Shown here in pieces: positions 25,590 to 37,030 of a stretch of DNA of 64,000 bases. The notes under the pieces are model-generated. The model was given only the letters and a program-made list of their open reading frames with translations. It ran no database searches and had not been told where the DNA came from. Location: NCBI RefSeq assembly GCF_030463565.1, contig NC_134648.1, positions 48,484,346 through 48,548,345 of the forward strand, read 5' to 3'. Numbering within the stretch: the stretch's first letter is position 1; each line of letters opens with the position of its first letter. Made by a program: the position numbers and the translations under genes. Source of the stretch: Pelecanus crispus. Taxonomy: Eukaryota; Chordata; Aves; Pelecaniformes; Pelecanidae.

Positions 25590-25910
25590 AACTGGCTAAA
25601 TTCTTTTCTTTTCTTAAGGACCTTTATAAATTTCATCATTAATAAAATCAGACATTCAATTAGCGGGGAATTTCTGATTGCTAACTGAGATTTCCCCCCC
25701 AACAGTTTCTCTTTTTCACTCTTTCTAGTCTCTCTTTTTATTTTCCCCTCCTACCCCTGTGTCCCCCCTTCCCTGAAAAACCAAGGGAAAGTGAAAACTG
25801 ACTCCATTAACCTCTGTCATTACCTAAATCCATCTCTTAATTAATATGAGTTAATATGATTAATCAAAATAATGAGACAAACCTATTAAATTAGGGTGTT
25901 TAAATTACAA
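25590..25910. promoter_or_regulatory. Candidate conserved non-coding element
   Basis: AT-rich halves carrying clustered homeodomain-type cores ('tcaattagcgggg' near 25658, then 'ttaattaatatgagttaat' with further TAAT sites to about 25900) flank a long pyrimidine-rich stretch (about 25692-25770). There is no coding potential. Dense TAATTA sites with sparse repeats resemble developmental enhancers. Conservation is not shown here. Confidence 0.35.
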
Positions 25911-28900
25911 ATGGAAGTGGTAAAGGCAAAGGGGCTGATAACGAATAGCTGCAGTCAGAGATGGGGTTAGCTCTTGAAATGATATGTGACAATCAGCAGA
26001 GAGAATCAAGAATGAGGGGAAATCAGCAAGATCCATGTGGCAAAAATATTCTGCATGCACAAAGAATTATGTTGTTCAAACACCTGGTAGCATTTTGGAG
26101 GATCAGGTGTGTTAAGATAATATTTTAATCCCTTTCATGGTGGAATATAATATAGATAACAATACGATCATCAAATCTTTCAGCTTGCAGTTAGCTTCCA
26201 TAGGGTGGGATGGTACAGCTTTTGCCCAGTTAGAGTCCCCACTAGCAGTTTTCTGGGAACTCTGAAGCATTTGCTAGTCATATTAACACTGCCCCATGGA
26301 GATAAGATTGGACAGGTTATACATTTGTATACTAGAGGCACGCAGCCTGAGCAAAAGCCTGCAGTCACAATACTCCATCTCCGATACTGACTTTCTTTGT
26401 GACCTCAGGCAAGCGCCATGGACTCCTCCGTCTTGCTTGGCTGATTTAGATACACCATTCCTAAATGTAGTTCCGTATTTTCTCTCTACTAGAATCTTGA
26501 AATCTTGCAAGCTTTGTCACTGTGGTCCTCTGAGTACTGAAGGGAAGTTATGCCGACAGTGACCTTTCCCCAACAGCTCACTGATGGTCAGAGTTCCTCA
26601 TTGGATTTCCATCACTCAAATACCTGTTTGAACTACAGTCCTGAAAAATCTGTTTAACTTCCTTGTTACAGACCACAAAGTAAAGTAAAAATAATGTCTC
26701 TATCATAGGTCACTGTAACAACACAAGTGATACTCATTTTGGGAGGTGATTATGTGGAGTGTGAAGTCTTCCCTTTGGAGAAATCCATTCGCAGTTTCTA
26801 TTTCAGTCAAAACTATCAGCAAAGGAAATAAATGTAGCACAGGACTGATGCAGATAGAAAGCTGCACTACAAACTGCTGCCAAAACAGTTAGACCTCAAA
26901 CAGGAGGAGGTGATCATGTTAATAAATATTTTTCAGGCACAAGGAACCCCTAAAACTAAAAAGAAGTGTTGAGAAAGCAACCTTGTAGATAGAACATGTC
27001 AAGACCAACCCATCCTTTGTATCGTTAGTATATAATTTGTGATCTCTATATAAAGTTGAGAGCACACTAGAGGCTGTGGGGTTAATAAAACATATAATTG
27101 ATGAAGACACCTTGCAATATATGATTTATAGGCCACTTTAAATGCCTTAAAAAGGCTGCAACTGGCCAGGAAGTGCTCCAAATAGCAAAAGAAGCCTCTC
27201 TTTCCAAGGCACTGAGCTGACGTGGAAGCATGAGGACAGCAGGATAAAAACAGGAGAAAAAGAAAGATCCAGCAGGAACTCAGCAAGGGAGGAATAAGCT
27301 CAGAGATGGCTGTTTAAAGTTGGTTAGCCAGGGCAGATGAGAGTAGCGGGAGAAGGGGGCACAAGAAGCTTGTATTCATAGCCCCAAAACACCCTTTCTT
27401 AGCTGGCTTTAGACTGAGTTTTACAAGGGGTTGGTAAGGTTATGGCTGGCAGCATTATTTTGTGACCACTGACCTTTGGCATCTCAGAAGATGTTGTGGA
27501 AACCCAAGGAAAAGAATGCTGAACCAGCTAAGAAGGAACTTCATTATTAATTATAATCTTATATTGGGCATTATACTTTATTTACTTTGCCCAGCTTTCT
27601 AGCTTTGTCACTGAAACAGGCAAAGGTGCAATCTTTCCCCAGGAGGAAGCACAATTTCTCAAGTCAGCAATACCCAATTAATAAGGTCATGAACACATAT
27701 AAAATGATGGTAAAGCTTGAGCTTGGTAAAGAAGTTTGGGAAGAGCATTTCCAGCTCACCATGTAGAAAGGCACAAGTATTGGGAGGCTGAGGGGCTGAA
27801 AGGCAATAGGATGAAATAAAAAGATTATCACAGATACTCCATGCTTGGAGAAATGATCAGGAGCTGTCAGAGTGTATAGTACAACTGGTGTCAGCCAAAC
27901 ACAAAGTGTTTTTCAATTGATAAGTGAACAAATAAGTTTTGAAACACCCACTTCCACAGAATTGATCTAATGCTCATGTATCACCAGATAATTAGCTCCT
28001 TCTCAACCCCCTTGAAAGGCAGCACAACCATAGTGACAAGGTGCTATTCCATTTCTATAGCCAATGCCTAGCTTAATAGACACATAGCTAAAGATTGCAG
28101 ACACACTAATTCATATTAGAAAAAGAAGTTTTTCATTGCCACATTCTACTTACCTGAACAACAGCATCCTCGAGCCATACTTGGGCCAGTACCATTTCTC
28201 ACATTTTTAAGTAAAATTCCATCAAACACAAGCAGGTTGCAATATTATCTTCTAGCAAGGACAGCCTTCTAGACAGAAGGATCTAAACAATGTAGATGGT
28301 ATCTGATGGCCAGCCCATGGGCTGGGACAAAGTTGATGCCTACTTCTGGGTGACAGAGGTAGCATGAGGGAAAGAACTAAAGTTCTCTTTAAACCAAAAG
28401 CAGAAAATGAATTTTGTTGTCTCTGGGCAGAAAATGTGCTAGTGTGTTATTGTCCCTCTTTGGTGGAGGGTTGAATCAAGTTCTTAAAGTAGAGTTTGGA
28501 TGCAGCAGAGATTCAATTCCATCTCTGCATACACGTGCCAGCAAGGACTCAAATCCCATAGCCTGTCCTCCCTCCTCAACCCAAGGAAGCACCTGGGACA
28601 AGAAACTTGTTCTCAGACAGCCTGCGTGCTATCTAGCTGAGGTTCCTCCTAGTCCCCTGTCTGCTCCTACACTGTCAGCGCCTGCTGCTTGAACAAGAAT
28701 CTCCTCAGAGGGCAGTCACCAGGCAGCCTTGTCTGAACCACCTCTATCAAACCCACCCTGATGCAGGAAGACTCTTGTTCTTAACATTTATCATTCATTT
28801 ATCAATTCATGATTCACACAAGTGTCCTGACTTTCCATTCCAAATACATTTTGAGCTTGTTAGTCAGGTCTCCCTCTGGATTAGGATTTCTGCATGTTAC

Positions 28901-29392
28901 CAAAACAGTAATATGCCACTTAGTTTGTTCAAACTGGTTCTGGACTGTGAAATGGTGCTAACACAGCACAGGCAGAAGCACTCTGATTTCAAAGAGGAAA
29001 GCTTAAAACACACCACCCCAAAGCCTCATTCAGGGCCATTCAGATGAAGGCTGTTGCTGACTAGTGACTCTATTTTTCATCACTATTTACCAGATAGGCA
29101 TCAAGCAAAGGACACAAACAACTCTGGTTTAGGAAGGTCTTCACTAAGAGAAAGGATTTAAAGAAAATCCAGCTTCACTTTACGGTGTTAGTTTCAAAAT
29201 GCTGTACGTGTATAGGCACATATGTGAATCTTGTTCATTTTCAAAGGAGAGCAATAGAGAAGAGGGGGAATGGAAAAGGTTCTCACCTGTTGCTCACCAA
29301 AAAAATTGGCAAAATTGAAAAGGTTGAATACAGATGCTGTGATCAATTTCCACCCCCTTTGTTTCCTTAGAAGAAGAACTTCAATGTCAGAT
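25911..29392. other. Unique sequence, no gene seen
   Basis: No supported exon. Open frames near 26205-26562, 26919-27286 and 28414-28692 overlap in several frames, lack codon bias and are of chance length. No interspersed repeat is recognised. Confidence 0.5.
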
Positions 29393-29492
29393 TTTTGGTT
29401 TAGTGGTGGACTTGGTAATGTTAGGTTAATGGTTGGACTGGATGATCTTAAAGGTCTTTTCCAACCTAAATGATTCTATGATTCTATGATTT
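29393..29492 (+). mobile_element. Short young CR1 LINE insertion (3' end only)
   Basis: Only the last ~100 bp of a CR1 is present, running from 'ggtttagtggtggacttgg' through 'gatgatcttaaaggtctttt' and 'ccaacctaaatgattctatg' to a tail of about two 8-mers (ATTCTATG). It matches the CR1 3' end closely, so it is young compared with the other fragments. TCAGATTT occurs on both sides (29387-29394 and 29493-29500) and may be a target duplication. The extreme 5' truncation is typical of CR1. Confidence 0.92.
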
Positions 29493-32400
29493 TCAGATTT
29501 CTAAAACCCTCCACTCTCTTATGCTCAACCTGGAGAACAGAGAGAAGAGATCTTAAATTTCAGCTTAAACTTTAGAGTTATAGGATCTAAACCTGGATTC
29601 AGGAGGTAGGATTACAGTTCCCTTCCTGATATGCTCAGAAAATTTCCAAAAATTCTGCAGGTTCTTTGCAAAAACTGCACCATGCAGCTGGCACTGACTG
29701 AGCTGTTATCAAAAAGCCATGAAGATCAATCTGGAGAAGGAGATGCTTTGTCTAGCTGCCAGTCCTGCCATCCTGCCTGGATTCTGAGAGTCCAGCTGCC
29801 TTCCCTCTGTTTCCTCAACTAGCAATAGAAGACTGTGCAGTGGAAACATTTAACCATTATATGGGTGGTGAACAAGCCACAGAAAGATCCAGGCCTGTCT
29901 CCTATAGGCCTCCTGGCTTTGCAAGCCCCACCAGAAGTACAAAGCAGTTTGTCAGGAAACTCAGCAAAATCTTGCAATACACCCCGGGGTGTCTCTCACA
30001 GAAAAGGGAATATTTTCAGAGCCAGTTTTAGTCCTTCAGAGTTATTACTTCTAGGAGTGCAAGAGGACCCTCTGCATCCATTTTTTTAGGCTCTTTGATT
30101 GCAAGTCACTGCAGTAGCTTCTAATTATCTAATGGTCTGTTCAAGCCCTGGCTTCTTTACCCAGACTACTGTCAAGGGGGCCAGTCAATGCTAGTCATGA
30201 TTCTGATCCAGATGTCCACTGGCAATAGACTGGCACAAACTCACTCCAAAGGCCAAACAGCTATTCAAGAATGCTTTCCAAGCAGCAGTGGAGCTGGATG
30301 AAAACCAGTGGTGTAGAAATGACCTTGCACTCAAATGAAGCAATACCAAGTGTCTGGAAGGAACAAATCCTTCCAGTTACAAGCAAGCACAACAATAATT
30401 CCAGGAAGTGGAAGGCGGTAAATCAAAGATCTACTCAGATCTCTTTTGATAGCACTGATTAGCAACCCTGGTCCAAGTGAGCAGAGAGGGGAAGTGTCCA
30501 TGTATCTGAAACAAACAGCCCTAGGAGCTGCTCCAAAACAATGGCACTGAAAACAGGGAAAGTAGAGCAAATGTAATGGCTTCCGTACAGGCCCAAATCC
30601 CAAAGTTCATGTCTGCACATGAAAGCCCCACACATCAATCAACAGCTTCATTCCTTCTCCACACAGAAAGGAAACAGGCAAAGGAAAGGGTGTGTGGCCT
30701 TTTGCAGGCATGCACTGCATTCAGGAGAGAATGATGCAAACCTGCCAATCTTCCCTAAGATTCCAAGTAAAGTTCCTTCATTTGACACACACTGCAGCCC
30801 AAGTAAGGAAGACACTTGCAAGAACTCAAAAGAGAGACATGGCTTAAGCAGCTGCTACAAGTCTCCCCATGCTTGGGCAACTATCTAATTATCTCCCTAA
30901 CACCTCCCTCTCTGTCTACTTGTCAGCACCTTATCCATAGAACTGCTCATGAGGTTTTTTTCCTCCTGTCTTTGGCATAACCATCTTTGTTGGGAAATAC
31001 TCAGTTTGTTGAAATCTACATGTTTTGCAGGAACTCACTGTCCTGAGGAAACCCTTGCTAGAAAAGGCTCGCCTATTTGCACTGGGCAACACAGAAGCCT
31101 GCATGTAGGAGACCTACATGGGATATGAGACATTTGGGCTCAGGTTCCTGGTCTACTTTTCTGGACCTAAGACTTGAACTTGGCTCTCCCCCAGCATAGT
31201 TAAATGCCTTGATGGGTGTAATTTCTTCTTCTGGGAACAGTCTCTCCTGTTGGAATTCTTTCACTCTGTGTGAAATTAATAAGTGCTTCTTTGGCAAGGG
31301 CTCAGTCCTACAGCTGCTACAGAACTAGCCCGTGGAAAAGGCCAGATTAAATCAACTCCAGTAAATATTTGCAGTATCCCACATAAGAATCCTGACCACT
31401 TGGATACTGTCTATCTTACAAGCTGAGGATTTTTCTTTCCCTCTGACAAAGCTTCATAGAGTCCTGGTTTAATCACATGTGGAACAGAAAAAAATATGAA
31501 TTGCAAAATAATTCATTAGATTTGAGAAAACAAAACATATCTGAGAAAAAGTCTTGGTCCACAGAGACTCTGGTAGGCTTTACTTTCTTTTCTTGCCAAC
31601 TGTAAAGTTGCTCTAGTCAGGTACTGGTCTGAGCTGAGCTTTTAGAAGCCTTTTTGAGGCCGTTCTTCCTGCTTGCTCCAGGTTCATTAGCAAACAGCAA
31701 GAAAGAGCTGCCATTTCTTCCAGCCAAATTAAGATGAAAGAGGAGGGCCAATGGGAGTAGAATGATCTGAGAAAGGCTTAAAACATTAATGCTATTAAAT
31801 CAGCAGTAGTGCCATTACAGAGAAAGAAGGCAAGGGTAAAGGGCACAAAGCGGCTGCAGAGGGTCACTGACCCTGGCCACAACTACTGTGGGAATGCAGG
31901 GGTACTGCCAGAAAAGCAGCACCAGTATTTACAATAGCTGTTGCCTCAGTTCAGTGAATCCATCTCCACTGGAAGCACAAAAAAGGAGGAGAGGACATAA
32001 GCCCATGTCCGTTATAAGAAAGAAACAGGATGGTGCTGCAGTTCTTTCGTGAGGGAGACTCATAAGCTTCTGGGTGTTCAAAACAGCAGCTTTGGCTGCA
32101 AAGGGTTTTGCTTAAGTCTCCTGAAATCTTCTAATTGAAAATCTTACTATAAAGACCTCCCCTCAGCCTCCTCATACTGTTCTTTCTCCTCTCTGTATCT
32201 TGTATCTTCTTGTGCCTGTTTGTCTGTTCCCCATATTTGTCTATTAATTTTCACCCAAAGCCTCTGAGTATTTCCAATATTTCCCCTCCTTTGGATCTGC
32301 AAACCCATAGGTGCAAAGCAGGGGGACACAAAGAGCTTTTTCCTGCTTGGACCTACTGACACTTCCTTAGCACCCTTTTCATTTCCCACAGCTTCCCATA

Positions 32401-33189
32401 TTGACTCCTACCAGTAGAGAAGGTCAGAAATAGCCTACCTGCATTCTGGGTTGAGGAAGGGAGATCTAGAGCAGTATGGACCAAGCAAAGTCTTCAGAAC
32501 AGTCAGGTGTAGGTTGAGGGGCCAGAAAATTAGATTGGTCAGACTTGTCAAACTGACTGAAGGTGGCAGGTTGGAAATACAGACTAAGCTGTTAACAGAA
32601 GCCACCTTCTCATGGCTAGAAACACTCATGGCTTGGGAACACAAGATGGAAGAACGATGGGTTCTTGCAAGTTATATACACATATAGGGAGAGAGAGTGT
32701 ATACATATACACAATACATCATCTCATCACCTGGTTTGTTCTTTCTGAATACTGGCACAGAGAGACACAGCAGGGTTGCGTATGACCTCAGTATGACGTG
32801 AGGACAAAGATGATGCTTAGTCAACAGGAATCTCTTCAGCGTGTTGTTCACTTCACAGAGTCATACTTAAGGGCAGAAAGACCATGTGGATACCCTCCTT
32901 TGTATTTCAGGCCACAGAATTACACTTCGAGCACAATGGTAATGAGTTAAAATGACTCTTTCATTAAGGCACTGGATAGATGCTGAGGATATGCAAAATG
33001 AAAAACATCCTTGCTAGTCTTTCCAGTATTCAATCATTCTTCTATTGAAAGAAATGTACCTTATGTTAAATATAAACTACATTAGCAGTTTCAATATAAA
33101 CTGCTCTAGCTTCCAGATGTTGGTTCCTACTGTTGTGAAAGGGTCCTCTGATCATGGTGGGGAAAAAAGTGCACCTGGTATTTTTTTCT
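29493..33189. other. Unique sequence, no gene seen
   Basis: No supported gene. A short TATACA/GAGA simple repeat occurs at about 32671-32715. Open frames are short and mutually overlapping. Confidence 0.5.
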
Positions 33190-34060
33190 CCATGAAGGTA
33201 ATTCTACACTAAGTCACTTCTCAATGTTTTTGAAACAAAACAAACTAAGCTTTATTTGGTCATTCCAAGTCATCTTGGTTCCTCTGCTGTGCTCTCTTCA
33301 GTTTTTCTACCTTGCTTTAAAACCTCTATACTAGAGCTATATGCTATATTCTAATAGCAGTCTGTCAATGCCATACATGCAGGTTAAAAATCACTCCCAC
33401 TTCCTGCTCTGGAATGCAATAGCCTTTTTTTCAATATATAGCTACAGGATGGAAGACTGCAAGATACAGTACTTGTTCCCAAGTGTATTACTTTGTATAC
33501 GACTGCTAATACATGTTTTGTTAGAATTAGCTTTCCTTGCGATGCTAATCACTTTATATAAAGTTTTTCTCCTTATTTATTACCCTATCTTGTGACATTG
33601 CAAAACTTAAAACTCAGCTATGGTTTATAGTTACTTCCGAATCATGGACAAACCTGTTGAATAGCATTGAATTTGATAGCAGTTCTTGCCAAATCCCCTG
33701 GACACTCATATTCAGCAATACTTCCTACAAATAATGCCTTTGAGCTCTCTTAGCTAACCAGCTCTTAATCCTTTCAACAGGCACTTTACTGATATCATGT
33801 AATACTAAAATTTTAGCCAGACTATCGTGCAGCACTAAGTCAAATGCTTATGAAAGTGTAAGTACATCACATCTACACAATTGCCTTTAACAATCCGTTC
33901 TGTGAGATTACATTCTTGAGTTTGTTTGACAAGACCTAGTTTCCATAAAGCTATGTTGACTGGCATTAATTAGATCCCTATTCTTTAGCAACTAACTTCC
34001 ATATCAGATTTTCCATTACTCCCTTGTTCTTTTTTGACTTCTGGCATACAAAGGCAGGGA
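33190..34060 (-). mobile_element. Ancient LINE remnant with reverse-transcriptase segment (antisense)
   Basis: The + strand follows the antisense of an old amniote LINE of the CR1/L2-like group over about 870 bp. Phrases in order include 'cagtttttctacc' (33299), 'aagtgtattactttgtata' (33480), 'ctaaccagctcttaatcc' (33753), 'tttgacaagacctagtttcc' and 'gttgactggcattaattaga' (near 33927-33975). The minus strand at 33910-33965 reads SQHSFMETRSCQTN, recalling the QH-G-F/SC-TN motif of LINE reverse transcriptases. A stop follows soon after, so the copy is dead. Borders and subfamily are uncertain. Confidence 0.65.
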
Positions 34061-36440
34061 AGGATGCAGTCACAGCATGGTTGGGAATGGGAGAAGCACC
34101 GGAGAGGAGATGTGTAGTGATGTAGTCACTCCCAAAGGCAGCACCAAACAGTACTAATAGGAAATTACAGCCCTCCTAGCTGGCTTCCACTCCATATCCA
34201 GGGTGAATCTTCTCCAGGTGATCTCACAGTCCTTGAAATAGCGAAGAAATCCCCAAATGGAACAAAAGCTAACATCAGTAATTCAGAGGTTTCCTAAGAC
34301 CCTTGACTTGCTCATTTAAAAGGGTTCTCTCATTTTGGATGTTTTTTAACACTCCCCTGTGGTAACTAATGGACTGGAAAGGCCTAAGGATCCTCATGTG
34401 ATACACAAGCACATTGTCCTTTTCAGCTATAGGGTAAACATTTTTTGCACGTGTCAGATTCTGCAGAGGTTAAATAAACTACACAAGCCTCGGCAGGATT
34501 TTTGTCTAGTATGTACACCTTTGGAAGTCTCTTCCCACCATGGGTTAGATTATGTGATCTTCTACAAACAGAGAAGCCTGCCCATAAGAGATTTAATTGG
34601 GTTACATAAAAAAAGTAAAGGCAAAAATCACAGAGCTATAGAACTGAAAAGGGATTTCAGCTCTGAAGCTTTGTAAAACCTTTAAAGTTTTAAGCCATCA
34701 AACGGGAGCTGATAAACTAGTATGACCCTGCAACAATCATGTAACCTAATTCTATGCCTTGGGGCCCCCATCAGTCAGTTCAGGACTTAAGACTCTGAAC
34801 CAGCTTATAGGACAGTGGGACGTTTAAAAACATCTAAGTACTTTGGGGTGCTCTGAGAAAGATACTACAGGACTGCAGGTATTGAGGTTCGTGCACCAGA
34901 CAGCCAAAGAGTTTGCTGCCAGATTCATCCCCTGAACACAGACCTATACTCTGGACTCTAACCTCTCACCATGTTTCTCAAGTTCCTCATTTCAGGGGGG
35001 CCTCAAAACTATGAAAATTGTCTTCATCAGGTGGCTCCTGTAGGAAGCCTGAAGCCACAGCCTGCCCTTCCCACTTCTCAGCGCTGTAGGCTCTGCAGCT
35101 TTTGGCAGTTTCCTCAAGAGATGAAGGAATTCAGGATCTCTGTCAAAAAAGGACTACTCTGCTGCAGCTGAATACTCAGCATTTTCATGTCCATCTGTTA
35201 CTATATGGCTATACAGCAAGAGTTCAGTAACAAAATCTTCCATTGAGGCAGAAAGCCAGACAAATAGCAGGCAGGGCTACTTTGACAAGTTACAGGAAGT
35301 CATTCACAACCTTACTTCAGTTAGCAACTTCTCTGTAAGCACCTGTCAGTACATACTCTTCAATGCACAAAATAACAACAACAGCCAAGCCTCTTTCTCA
35401 CTAACATGCCAGTTAGTTAGTTTTTACACTCTCCACTAGTGGCCAGGGATGTGTTTGTTCCCAGGTGCCTCCAGACTGCCTCATGAACCACAGAGCAGCT
35501 CAGATCCGAGAAGCCAAAGAGTACACAGGCCTAGAGCCAGCTCTGAGCTTAGACCTTCCCCCAGCACAAGCAGGAACATCAGTGTTCTGAGCTGCACCAT
35601 CTGGTCAACGTCACTAAAGACTGAGCATCAGTTGTGGAGCCTAAGCACCCAACTTTTTTCATGCAATAAAAAGACCTTTTATCAATACATTTTATGTTAG
35701 CTTGTCTTCTACACAACCCCCCTCTAGTATGAAGTGAAGGCCTAATCAGGTCCCTACCTCAGTTACACAGTCAGATGATCGAACTGTATTCGAGGATTCC
35801 TTTGCCACCTTGCCTAACATGACGATCGACCAGTAACTCATCCTGCCTTGCCATGGAGCTAGCTGCTATACGCTAAGCTGATGGCAGCAGGCACACCAGG
35901 GCTTCCCTACATGTCTGTTTAGCAAAATGGTGGCCTTCAATGGAGGCAAACCACAAGACAGTGATTTTCAAAGGCCTCCACTGCACCTTTTGGTGTGCAC
36001 TCGTCCCAGATTAGCCAACATTCATTTGTTCTGTTGAATTCAGACACAGTGCAGAATCAGGTTCTCCCAACCATCTTCCTGTAGAGCTACAGAAGTGACG
36101 TGGGCCAGACTCATATCAGCAACTGGCACATATATTCTATGAGTTCTGTGCCATGGTATACATGGAATAGTTGTATAGTTGTTTCACCCCCTTGAGAGCC
36201 TGGACTGCTCTTCACTGAGTGTCTGCCATTCTCAGACAAAAAGGAAGATTGTTTAAAGATGTGACTTTGAAAGGCTCTTCCAGATTTCTGAGGAATTTTT
36301 AAATGTGGCATCAAAACAAGTATGCACAAAAAAAAATTGGCAGGAGGCTGTGGTACCCCGAGGGATGATGGTGACAGAGGGCAGCACCCAAGTACTGTGT
36401 GGGGTGACATGAGAAACTTCCCAAGGAAGACACGCTAGCT
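34061..36440. other. Unique sequence upstream of a CpG island
   Basis: No recognised repeat and no supported exon. Base composition is ordinary until about 36500. Confidence 0.5.
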
Positions 36441-36499
36441 CATTCAGCTTCTCTCCTCCATGCCACCAGGTAAGTAACCAAATACAGATGTAAGGCTGC

Positions 36500-37030
36500 A
36501 GCCGGAGTCTGAGCACTCCTGTTCCTGGGCTCGATGGCTGCGACGCGACGCGAGCTGCGGGGAGCAGGGCAGCGTGAGCAGGCGTTGAAGCACCGTCCTA
36601 GGAGGTGACGAACCCCCAGCGCCCGGGCCATCAGTAGCTCCCGGTGTTCCCTTCCACCAGCCCTGCCTCCAACCCGCCTCTCAGCAGGGTAACCGCAGCT
36701 CCACCCGGGGACAGTCACCGAGGGAAGCCCCCCGCTTCCCGCAGCTCTCCCGGGAGGCGCAGCAGCCGGCCCGCAGGGGCCGCGCCCGCCGGGCGTGCGG
36801 GGCGAGCGGTGCAGCCGTCCCCTCCCGCCCCGCCGCGCCGAGCCCCGCCGAGCCGAGCCGAGCGGAGGCGAGACCGGCCGCCCCAACCGTGGGGTTTTGG
36901 TGCCTCTCGGTGGCCACGGCGTCGAACAGCAGGCTCCAGCCTCCCCGCCCGGCCGGGCGAGCTCTGTTGGCCCCAAAGCTGCCTGCTAGAACAACCGTTT
37001 TGGACCCTCCCCGAGGAGCTTTAGAGAAAG
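36500..37030. promoter_or_regulatory. CpG island, probable gene promoter
   Basis: This is the only strongly GC- and CpG-rich stretch of the window: dense CG dinucleotides from 36530, GC boxes such as CCCGCCCCGCC near 36826, and repeated CCGAG pentamers (about 36838-36867). No TATA box is evident. In birds such islands normally mark promoters of broadly expressed or developmental genes. Direction is not certain. Consensus splice donors (gtaagt) on the + strand lie just before it at 36470 and just after it at 37069, which favours + strand transcription. Large open frames inside it on both strands follow from GC richness and are not evidence of protein. Confidence 0.7.

Noticed and set aside
36461-36469. 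Short exon ATGCCACCAG before the gtaagt at 36470 as a coding start
   Set aside because: Only ten coding bases would be present and nothing downstream demands this phase. The donor is kept as an observation only.
36440-36976. 178-codon minus-strand open frame in the CpG island
   Set aside because: GC-rich sequence suppresses stop codons. Open frames exist on both strands here, and the peptide is low-complexity Arg/Gly/Pro/Ala with no recognisable domain.
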